Of a stretch of 64,000 bases of DNA, positions 55,392 to 64,000 are shown one piece after another. The DNA is from Rachicladosporium sp. CCFEE 5018. Lineage: Eukaryota > Ascomycota > Dothideomycetes > Cladosporiales > Cladosporiaceae. Positions within the stretch are counted from its first letter, which is position 1. Every line of letters begins with the position of its first letter. The position numbers and the translations under genes were made by a program. The notes under the pieces were generated by a model. The model was not told where the DNA came from and ran no database searches. It saw nothing but the letters and a program-made list of their open reading frames with translations. The DNA lies in the NCBI GenBank assembly GCA_002077045.2, contig KZ111145.1, positions 610,518-674,517 of the forward strand. Direction: 5' to 3'.

Positions 55392-55925
55392 TCACTTCTT
55401 CTCATTCTCATTCACGACCATCTTCTTCACCCCTTCCTCCATCTGCTTGATGCCCTTCTCTAGCCCCTTGAGCTCCACCTTTGCTCCAGCAGAGAAAGCA
55501 CGCACAGCAGCCTCCTTGTCAGCCTCGAACACATCGATCGCGACATCCAACGCATCGCTGCGAAGCTTTCCAGCCATCTCCGCAAACACATCAGTGACTT
55601 TCTTCACGGACGTCAAACTGCAGCCATAGCCTTCCAGATACCTTTCACGCTTGATCATTGGCGCGACATCCTCCAGCTTATCACCCAGTGCTTGCTCACG
55701 CGCTCTGCTGTGACGTCGTTAGCTAAATGATGAGTAGTGAGGTCTTGGAGTGGGTTACCTGAGCTTGTACGCCTTGTTGACGGCGGTAATGAGCTCTTGT
55801 TGCTCGGTTTTCGCGTCTTTGAGCGATTTATCGAGCCATTTGCCGGTATTACCAGTGCTGAAGGCTTTTTGCGAGGCTTTGAGTCCGGCGTCGGATTGGT
55901 CGTCGGATTGGTCGATGGCGGTCAT
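55392..55925 (-). CDS. Small helical protein, 159 residues, unknown
   Basis: Exons 55759-55925 and 55392-55704, joined over a 54-nt intron (GTAACC donor, CAG acceptor) with matching phase, give 159 residues. It begins MTAIDQSDDQSDAGLKAS. The whole protein is charged and helical: heptad-like Ala/Leu/Lys patterns run from about 20 to 155, including VKKVTDVFAEMAGKLRSDALDVAIDVFEADKEA, so a coiled coil is likely. No signal, no membrane helix, no known motif. It is convergent with the MFS gene. Confidence 0.7.
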
Positions 55926-57453
55926 TGAAGCCGATTTCGTCAGCTTGTGAGTGGGTTTGAGAGATATCTTATTCTGAAGTGAGGATGTCGGTGTTCAGGG
56001 GAAGAGAGGCGCCGTGATATAGGTGCCAAGACTGAGTGAGTCTGGATGGTAGTGTTGGAGGAAGGAACGTGTCGACGTATCAGGCATCGATTTCGTGACC
56101 TCTCCAGGTTCAGCTAGCCTTGCTTTTGCAACTATTGACGTACTCAAATAAGCCGATTGTGAGCATGAGCAACGGTGAGAGAGCGCACAGCAAATACTGA
56201 GAATACTGGCTGGAAGCTGACTGAGAACGATACACAGTCACAACGACTCTAACATTGCCTCTCACCAAACTTCAATGACCGCCTCTGCTCCTGTCGACAT
56301 AGCCAGAGCAATCAGCCCGAACGTCCTCCACGTTTGAGAGGAGCCAGCAGCAGCCGCTCTGCGCTGCGAGAGTCTGTATCGATCTCCTGCCTATGGAGAT
56401 CTTGCTCGTGCTCCTGCAGTGGACTTCAGTGCAGTCAAGTGGCGCTTTCAGCATCGGTGAGAAGCAGCCGCAGGATGGACTTTTCTGTTGGCGGTAATCG
56501 CTCTTCTCCGACTCGAAATCGCCGCTCTTCTGCTGCGCTAGACGCACCCACAACAGCAATCTCAAGCACGCAGTATTAGTGAGAGAGACCGTCCGCATTC
56601 AGCAGGACAGAGATGGTCAGTCATTTCCGGCATCGAACAGACGCTCCTCCGGTGCTACCGACACACCTTTAGCCCCCGGACATTGGAACTGCCTTGACTT
56701 TACTTCTCTGCAACTCTCAACTATCTCCTCTGCTCATTCGCAGGCAGCCATAGCAACTGGCTTGAGCGCCACTCATCTCTGAGAAGATCGAGGGAGGGCT
56801 GCTCCGCACGAAGCAGTACACACTTGTTAGTCTTTCGCAGCGTCAGAGCATCTTCTATGCTCGCATACACGTACTTACAGTGGGTTAAACATATAATCAG
56901 TACCGGTAAGGAGGAGACTCTGAGAGTGCTTCGGTATTGACCTAGCTTCGCTCTTCTTCGAATCGGACCCGTCATTTTATTGCATCTTGCGATGCACTCA
57001 CAACGGCCGGCTCAAGCTCAAGGGTTCGTCAGAGAGAGGAGATGATATTAACACGCATGGCGGAAACTTCTGCGCACTATTAAGGACAGCCGACTGCTCC
57101 TACAGATCCACCGATGCATCCGCAGCAAGTATTTGGACCTCCAGTGTCAGTGAGAAGAGGTGGCACATTCACCTTTCGCACAACAAGTTTCACCTGCCTC
57201 CACGATGTCGAACGGAGCCTGGCTGGCATGGACGCTTTCACGGCAGACATCTCCGGCGCACGGTACTTACGAGAGCCAAGGGCCGGGTGGGAAGTCATGT
57301 GTAAAGAGATGAAAAGCTACATTTCAAGTGATGCGTGGCACTTGTTGAGGACAAAGTGAAGTAGCAGATGTCATACCATCCTCAACGTTCAGCCGTTGTC
57401 ATTCAGCGATATGTACCCATCAGTCGAACTGCATACATCATTGTGGTACTCGC
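55926..57453. other. 1.5-kb stretch without recognised gene
   Basis: The longest gene-free stretch in the window. Frames up to about 105 codons occur on both strands (for example 56987-57304 plus) but none has a motif, intron pattern or plausible composition. No transposon ends, tRNA or simple repeat was recognised. It could hold a non-coding RNA or a decayed gene. Confidence 0.4.
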
Positions 57454-59284
57454 TCAGTACTGCCTCATCAGTTCCTGTCCGTAGCTTCCATTGCCGAAAC
57501 ACGGCAGCCATTCTTCTAACGCACTTTCGAACAAGCTGACGCCAGCATAGAAGTGCTCAGGGCTGACTGGGCTACTGAAGCCGACCGTACTGAAGTTCTG
57601 ATGATTGATGTCGCTCGTGTTCAACAGCGCCCGCATATCGCTCACATGCACTGCATCTTTGTACAAGATACCAAAGACCGTATCGTTGGATGGTGGCACA
57701 TTGCATTGAGGGATGTACTGCGTGCTCGTTCGATTCGGCGAGCCCGTTTCGATGGATGTGGGTGACAGTGCGCGCCATGGATCGTATTCTCCGGAAGAGA
57801 ACATGATATTGGAAGGGTTTATGTGCCATCCACCGTACTTGTTGACCGCAGCGACGTTCGGCGTCGATGGCAGACCTTCAGGAAATGGAAAGGTCTCATT
57901 GCAGTTGGCTTGAAAGTAGTCAAGACTCGTGTATCGACTCTCGATTGTGTGTTCATTGTCCGGATTACCGCGTTGGTAGTAGCCGTATTCCGAGCAGTAC
58001 TGCCACGTCCAGCTGTAATTCTGCGTTGGATCGTTGCCCGTGTATGGAATGCCATCGTAGTCTGTCTCGGCTATACCGGTCAAGAAAGCGGACCAAGCGG
58101 CGGTGATATTGTGTGTAAGTGCTATGCCAGATTCGGAGGCAAGGGCTTTGGAAGTGCCGCCATTGTCTGTTGTGCGGGAACGCGTGTCGTTGAAGGTCTC
58201 CATTATGTCGCAGAAGGGAGCGATCGAAGCAGCAAAGCCGTAGTACTGGTAATACGACAAAGGCAGTCGCAAGTAGGACGCGACTTGTTGATTCGTAAGA
58301 GACTCTGCTGTAGTTGTGTTGACGAAGGCGGGTACCTGGCCACCTGTACCGGACTCTACCGCAGTGTAAAGTGCAAGCTTCAACGATCTTTGCTCTGCCA
58401 TTGTTCCGTTTGCAAGGACATTGTCTACGTAGTTCGTGATAGCCGTGTAATCTGCAGAACAATTCCTTGTCATACTCCTCTCGGCTTGCGCGTAGTATTG
58501 CCAGTAATCGACTGCAGCTTCGGTCGGTGCAGAGCTAGCCCATGCTGCATAAAACGTTTCCGGGTTGCGTACACGCATGTGTGCACCTCGAATGCCTGGA
58601 TAGCTACCTCCAAGCCAGATCCAAGGCGTGTACTTCGGGTTCAACAACGACCAATACGGCTCCAACCCTGGTGGCTCGAAGTTATGTGCAAAGTAGACAG
58701 GGTCTTGCAACGATTGTTCGGTGTTGAGATACTTGTAGGCTTCGTATCCATCGATCGCGTAGCCATCCTTGTTTGTAACGAAAGGAAGACTGCCACTATC
58801 GACATCGCCGTAAAATCGGTGTTCGAAGATCAGCGCTATGCCGCCGAAACGACGAGCCAATGTGAGAGGACTGCTGGGTCCGGCAGCATCGTATAGGAAG
58901 TAGGGCACCAACGGACGTGCATTCTGCTCGCCCGCATCGAAGTAGAAGACAGGACCTGCATTATTCAGTATGTGTAAGACCTTCATCCGTGACGTGAATT
59001 GAGATTTACGAACCTCCAGGTTTGTAGTACTGATCATTCACCCAATATCGATTCTTGAACGTGCGCGTATCTGAGCCATTGTAGTGGTCGATCGGGATCT
59101 CTTTGTCTCATTAGCACTATGGACATTGTGATTCTCTCGACGATGGGGGTTATGTACTGATTGTGAAAGCTGGATAGTCCCATGAATTGATCGACACCTC
59201 GCGTCGATTCAGATAGGATGGGAGATGAGGCGGCACAAATGCCATCGACAGAGTGGCCATCCCCAGTATCCGAGCAAACAACAT
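57454..59284 (-). CDS. Secreted serine peptidase, family S28
   Basis: Exons 59158-59284, 59014-59100 and 57454-58955 give 571 residues; introns of 57 and 58 nt (GTACAT...AAAG; GTTCGT...GCAG) agree in phase. ATG 59284 begins a signal-peptide-like start (MLFARILGMATLSMAF). The text IPIDHYNG, then GPVFYFDAGEQNARP, the FEHRFYGDV strand and the nucleophile elbow WLGGSYPG (Ser at 189) are typical of S28, the family of lysosomal Pro-x carboxypeptidase and fungal acid prolyl endopeptidases. The catalytic Asp probably lies in FSSGEYDPW and the His in VHVSDMRAL or nearby. Likely secreted and acting on proline-rich peptides at low pH. Confidence 0.9.
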
Positions 59285-59928
59285 ATTGAGGCTTGATCAC
59301 TTCTCCGAAATTTTCGAGAAGCAGGTAGAGGTCCTGTACGACCAGCGGTAGCAGTTACTCGGTTGATTGTTGCACCTCGGAGAGCCTCCAAGCTGACGAG
59401 TGCTAGGAGCAGGGATCCAGCGCTTTCTACTGCGTACTGCACCGCAATTGCCCTGTTGTAGGTGCTGGTATAGTAGCACTGAAGCTTACCACCCTTGTGG
59501 AGAAGAGGTAGAGCTGCGTGTAGTATACGGAGAGAGATGCACGCGCAAAGGGAACGGTACTTAGCATGGACATCAGCTATCAACCATGCCCGCAAGCGCC
59601 GCGATTGTCATGGTTTACCAGAGGGCCAAGCTCTGCGTATCTTGACTGTACCCTACCTTCCTCTTCTGTACGATGCAGTGACAGAGGTCGAAGAGAAGGA
59701 GAGCTCCGAGACATGATGCTTGCGTTCTACGGTGTCGTCATGTAGGGTTGTAACCCTGACTGAACTCTAGCTGAGCGATCCCGAGCGCATTCGAGCGTAT
59801 GGATTATCGGCCCATTACAGATCGTACGAGGTCACAGAAGCAGCAAAAAGCATATAATGCCTGAAGCTGCCAAAGGCTAGCCGTCTCCAACACCGTCGTC
59901 ACTAACGAGTTGTCCCCTGCAGTCTACT
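59285..59928. other. Divergent promoter region
   Basis: About 640 bp between the S28 peptidase (leftward) and the small membrane protein (rightward). No supported coding frame; frames on the minus strand up to 59595 overlap the peptidase start in another frame and are shadows. Confidence 0.45.
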
Positions 59929-60402
59929 ATGGCTCCCCCCCTCGCGCCCAAAGCCTCCACGACCCTTCCATACCTCTACCAATTCCTCCTCACGAACGTC
60001 GAGCCCGTCTTCACACTCATGGGCATTCTCTTCCTCCTCTCCAACCCCCTTAAGTACTCCACCATGACCACCCGCGAGCTCGTCACCGCTCTCGATCCCG
60101 CAGCCTCATTCATCTACACCCAGCTCGCTGGCGCTTGGTGTGTGATCGCTTTCGTTGAAGGCGTGTTGCTTCGGCAAGTAGACGACCTGAAAGTCTGGAA
60201 GCTGGTCTGCATGGCAATGCTGTGCTCGGACGCGTTGTACACTCATTCGGTGGCTCAGGCTGTGGGTGGTTGGGGCGTGTTCGCGGATCTGGGAACGTGG
60301 ACGGCGAATGATTGGATCGCTGCTTTGGGAACGGTTCCGTTCGTACTGGCGAGGCTGGCGATTGTGTCTGGCGTTGGGGTCCGGAGTAAGAAGGTGAAGT
60401 GA
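59929..60402 (+). CDS. Small four-TM membrane protein (DUF7704-like?)
   Basis: Single exon, 157 residues from ATG 59929. Four hydrophobic helices can be seen: FLLTNVEPVFTLMGILFLL, an Ala/Trp-rich second helix (GAWCVIAFVEGVLL), LVCMAMLCSDALYTH, and a last one (GTVPFVLARLAIVSGV), ending in a basic tail. The PxxxxFLLTxxEP start and the small conserved shape recall the fungal DUF7704 family, but I cannot confirm this without a search. Such proteins often sit near secondary-metabolite genes; none is seen here. Confidence 0.7.
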   Translation: MAPPLAPKASTTLPYLYQFLLTNVEPVFTLMGILFLLSNPLKYSTMTTRELVTALDPAASFIYTQLAGAWCVIAFVEGVLLRQVDDLKVWKLVCMAMLCSDALYTHSVAQAVGGWGVFADLGTWTANDWIAALGTVPFVLARLAIVSGVGVRSKKVK

Positions 60403-60991
60403 TGAGGGCGGTGGAGGGTTTGTGAGTTCAGTCGATCAAAGGGGAAACGTGCGATCGAAGAGGTATATGATTTGAGCTGCTCTACTGACTATGAGCATCA
60501 CTGCATAATTTGGTTGCTTGCAAAGTGGCTTCATTCAGCGTTGGAGATTCTCGCCGACTGCTTTACTGTCCGGACCGATCAGATCACGATCGCAACGTGG
60601 AGCGAAGTTGCTATTATAGTCATGCAGGCGTGCTCTCGGTTTGAGGGAGAGCTGGTGATGGCGAGACTGGGGACTGTGATTCAGACAATGATCACCAAAC
60701 TGCAGAATCACGATCGAAATGTGATGTCGGCGTCACGATGGCACGCAATGTCACTGTATTTCCAATTGTAGGCAGGTATTAAGGTCATCTACGGCTCCCC
60801 TCTCACCGTACCCCAAACCAGTCCATTCCGTCCCATTCAGAGACCATTCTCATGACCTATGAAGTAACCCAATAAAATCAAACTCCGCGTACATCATCTG
60901 CTCGCCAGCCTAGCTTCCGCACCCGTTACATCTTTCCTCCACGTGGGGTACTCAATGGTATCTGAAGGTTGATCAATGTTGGCGTAGCTTA
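60403..60991. other. Intergenic between convergent genes
   Basis: About 590 bp between the 3' ends of the small membrane protein and the PSP1 gene. A frame of 99 codons at 60472-60771 (plus) has no motif or intron pattern and is probably chance. Confidence 0.4.
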
Positions 60992-63980
60992 TTAGATGGA
61001 TCTCTTGTGAGGGGGCACGTACTTGTTGTCGCCGCCGGCCGTGAAGCCGCGGGCGTTGTTGTTAGTATTGCCGTCAAAGAAGCCGCGACCGAGTCCGGCG
61101 ACGTTCACGTTGGTGTTGCCGCGCTGCATGGAGCTGCCGATCACGCCGGCTGGGTGACCGTTCGGACGCGTGGTGATGTGAGCGGGGCTGCGGTTGATGG
61201 GCACGCCGCCGGAGTCTTCGGAGTGCTCGACGTTGTTGCCGTTGAGGAGATGGGAGAACATCTCCTGCATAGAAGCTGTCATGTCCGGTCCGGAGCGAGT
61301 GTACTGGTTGGTCGGGGTGGCGCCGGCAGTCGCGTCGGTCTGGCGTTGAGGTCCGTTGTTGTTGTTTGGAGTGAAGGGAGATGGCATGCCACGCGAGGGA
61401 CCGTTGTTGCGCCAGGACATGTTGTAGTTCTGCGGGTTGCCGTTGGTGCCAGGACCGTTGACGCGAGCAGACTGGTAGGAGTTGAAGTGATCCTGGCCGT
61501 TGGTCGGATGGAGGTTACGTGGAGGAGGGAGACCGTTGGCGGCCGCCCACGCAGCTGACATGACGGCGTTGGGCGCATAGCCGTTATGTGTAATGCCACC
61601 CATCCCACCGAAGGTGCTCATCGGAGGTGGGTACGTTGGGGAGAAGTTGCCGTTGGGAGGTGGAATCTGACCGGCGAAGTTGTTGCCCGCCATCGCATTC
61701 GGCTCGAGTTGATAAGGCATCATCGCGCCGTATGGATCTGGGTCCGCGCCGTACTGCATCATGTACGACTGATCGAAGGGAGAGGTTGGCGAGACGAGAG
61801 CACCTGGACCGATACCAGTTGGAGGTCTACCGACCGCGCCTTCGGAGAACGACGCGGGGTTGACGGCGGAGAACCAAATGCGTATCTTATACAGCTTGAA
61901 GAGATCGCCAATGAGAGCCTTGAAGTCGACATAATCGTTCGCATAGTAGTGGAAGATCAGCTTCTGCCAGTCCCTATCATGCGAGAAGGTGTCAGTTGTC
62001 TCTCGTCATACTTGCGACGTGTTGGAACGCGTCAATCGAGGTTGATGGATTCACTCACCACTGGAACTCCGCCTCGAGGATCTCCATATCCAGACCATGC
62101 TGAAACACCTTCTGCTGACACGCACGCTTCGCCTTCGCCTCATTCCCCTCTTTCTCACGCAACATGCGGATTTCGTGTGGTGCGGCCATACGCTTGATAG
62201 CCTTTGGCTTGAGATTGGCGTACTGATCGCGAGGAGGACGCGTCGACAGCCCTGGAGCTCCAGTATCCCCAGACATCGTCGCGTTCGGATTGACTGCACC
62301 GGCCGTGTTGTTGCGAGAGAACATCATTAACCACTTGTACTGCTCCTCGCCATACTTCGTCAAGAGAATCTTAACCTCTTCCGCAGAGACGCGACAGTGC
62401 TGCACCGTGCCAAGATCCTGACCGCGATCGGCTTCGACGATCACCATATCGCCATCGTGGAGGTTGAGGCCGGTGTTGGTAAGCGTGTAATACACTCCGA
62501 CGCGTGAACATTTAAAGCTCACGATGTAGAGCTCTTTATGCTGATAACGCGCGTTATTACGCATCGTCATGGTGGGTGGCAGGGCCGCGCGTTCGTAGGG
62601 CTCTAGGTGTACAGGGGGGGCCCTATAGCCTTCTAGTATAGTGTAGGGGTCGTATAGGTAGGGGGTAGGGTCGGTGTCGGAATCGGTAGTGTTGTTGGAT
62701 GGTTGTGGCAGGTGGATGTCTAGGGGAGGAAGTTAGAAGAGAAGAAAATAGCCTATATAACCCCCCTATCACATGCACTGCTGCCTAGGCCACGTCAGAG
62801 TACTAAGTGATAGGCACTTCGTTGCTCGTGCTAACATTTGTGACGTCGGAGTCGGCGGCAGTGAAGTCAGAAAAGCAGTAGCCAAGGCTCCTAGTGAGGC
62901 AGAACAGCGTCCATAGTGAAGACAAGTCGGTGGCACGTACTAACATGAGTAGAGGGGGAGGGTATAGGGGGGTATAGGGCTTGTTAAGACTTACCTCCCA
63001 TACGTGGCCTTGATTCGTAGTCGATGCCAACGAGAGAACCTCGTCTGGTCGGTATGTCTGCAAGCGAGTGGCGTCGGCTTTCGTTGATATTGGGCAACTC
63101 CTCCCATCCCAAATGGGTCTGCCATTGTGGACGACGAGACGCGTGATCTGCAGCAGACACCATTGTCAGCACTTGCACATCGTGAGTCCCACATCGTAAC
63201 TCGTGAACATCGTCAGTGCAGTAGCACGTGCTGTCCAGCATGTGACAACACCCTTACTCGCCACATCATCACATGCCAACACAATGATGAAACGCGTCGA
63301 CACTCACCAGAGCTGAAGTTGCCGTAGGCAGAGTCAAACCTTCGATCCAACCTTTGTTCAAACATCGCTGCGTCCATTGTATCCGCTCGTCGATCAATAC
63401 CACTATTTGAGTACCCAAAGCTCTCATACTGCGAAGGCATCGTGACAGTCCGCTGCAACGACGCGAAGGGAGGTTGAGAGGTTCGGGAGAAGTCGCCATC
63501 AGGTTCGTATCCGTCTTCGGTATCGATGTCCCCCTCTTCTGCCTCATGCAACAGACCCAAGGGCACCATACTAGCAGAGGCTTGAGGTGTTTGCACTTCT
63601 GGTGGCGAAAAGGTCATCTCCCTTTGTCCCTGCGAATGAGAAAGCGATCGACCGACTTTAGGAGTTGGCTGCAGTGGTATCGGAAATGGCAAAGCATTGT
63701 GTCCTTCGCTCGCAGCTGGAGATGGCGTTGCTGCGGATCGCGAACTTGCGTGGTTGCCATTCGGAGCTCCCAGATGTGTCTCTCTTGCGACTGCGCGACG
63801 AGTCTGGTCGTTCAACTTGAAGCTACCTCGCTGTTGTGTAGCCCAGATGCCGCCACCTAGCCCTGGAACGCCGCTTTCTTTGCGTGGCAAAACTCCGAAA
63901 GTAGTGGTGGATGGCCAAGGTCTTTCGTCTTCGGACGATGCGACAGCTTCGGAGTCTGGCGTTCCACGGCGATTCATCAT
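60992..63980 (-). CDS. PSP1-domain protein, four exons
   Basis: Exons 63308-63980, 62995-63147, 62059-62719 and 60992-61973 sum to 822 residues with all phases matching; the introns (160, 275 and 85 nt) have GTGAGT or GTAAGT donors. The first 275 residues are disordered. The PSP1 C-terminal region follows in exon 3: YIVSFKCSRVGVYYT, DGDMVIVEADRGQDLGTVQ, then a Lys/Glu-rich helix, continued across the last intron by DWQKLIFHYYANDYVDFKAL and IRIWF. The remaining 250 residues are Asn/Gly/Pro-rich, an RNA-granule-like composition, ending PHKRSI. The domain is shared by yeast Psp1 and bacterial RicT proteins. An in-frame TAG lies nine bases before the start ATG, so the N-terminus is well set unless an upstream exon exists beyond the window edge. 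Confidence 0.85.
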
Positions 63981-64000
63981 GTCGTTCTATGCTACATTCA

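Noticed and set aside
57823..58896. 357-codon frame on the plus strand opposite the S28 peptidase
   Set aside because: It is antisense to a clear S28 peptidase with signal peptide and catalytic motif; the text is Cys/Arg/Val-rich and has no family features.
61007..61558. 183-codon plus-strand frame opposite the PSP1 gene tail
   Set aside because: It mirrors the Asn/Gly-rich end of the PSP1 protein; Val/Gly/Ala-rich low-complexity product without motif.
1..64000. CRISPR array, IS element, bacterial operon or prophage
   Set aside because: The sequence is eukaryotic with spliceosomal introns; no short regular repeats, inverted terminal repeats or transposase motifs were found by reading.
1..64000. 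tRNA or rRNA genes
   Set aside because: I found no convincing B-box plus acceptor-stem pairing or rRNA sequence; a covariance-model scan would be needed to exclude a tRNA in the spacers.

Overview
The window is nuclear DNA of a filamentous ascomycete (Pezizomycotina), probably a dothideomycete; the class is inferred from protein style, not proven. The evidence is short GT-AG introns of about 45-125 bp with CTGAC/CTAAC-like branch sites, compact genes on both strands without operons, and typical fungal families: HET, 14-TM drug/H+ antiporter, a CmcJ/AsaB-like enzyme, patatin with RING, fungal transcription factor and S28 peptidase. Two runs of exactly 100 N (40505-40604, 53549-53648) mark scaffold gaps of unknown length, so this is a draft assembly.

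Left part (1-14.5 kb): the end of an unidentified gene, a secreted esterase-like protein, an FAD monooxygenase, a three-exon phosphoketolase, a TLC-domain membrane protein, a five-exon 14-TM MFS exporter and a multi-exon CCCH zinc-finger gene whose exon chain I could not close.

A decayed block (14.7-22.9 kb) follows: an MFS gene lacking TM1-2, a partial F-box-protein copy, a second F-box copy broken by a nonsense codon and a frameshift, and a 1.3k-residue RING/patatin protein. The patatin frame has no normal start codon and lacks the catalytic serine of the GxSxG elbow.

Middle (22.9-39.1 kb): an 84-residue two-exon gene, a CmcJ/AsaB-like enzyme, an unknown 620-residue protein, a HET-domain pseudogene, a 96-residue protein made of two tandem repeats, a secreted AstE/AspA-type zinc hydrolase interrupted by TAA, a secreted GH37 trehalase, a nine-exon secreted amidohydrolase and a CPA-type Na+/H+ antiporter.

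Right part (39.3-64 kb): mostly housekeeping. CCT3 is cut by gap 1 and faces a fungal transcription factor that lost its N-terminus in the same gap. Then come a HECT E3 ligase, a BTB protein, ribosomal protein eL15, a tail-anchored sulfotransferase-like P-loop protein, an arylsulfotransferase cut by gap 2, an MFS transporter, a small helical protein, an S28 peptidase, a small four-TM protein and a four-exon PSP1-domain protein.

The genes do not form one pathway and I see no convincing secondary-metabolite cluster or new defence system. The most notable signals are the serine-less patatin, the run of decaying genes and the small repeat protein. Splice sites were placed by eye and checked by frame arithmetic; all domain names come from motif recognition without database searches.
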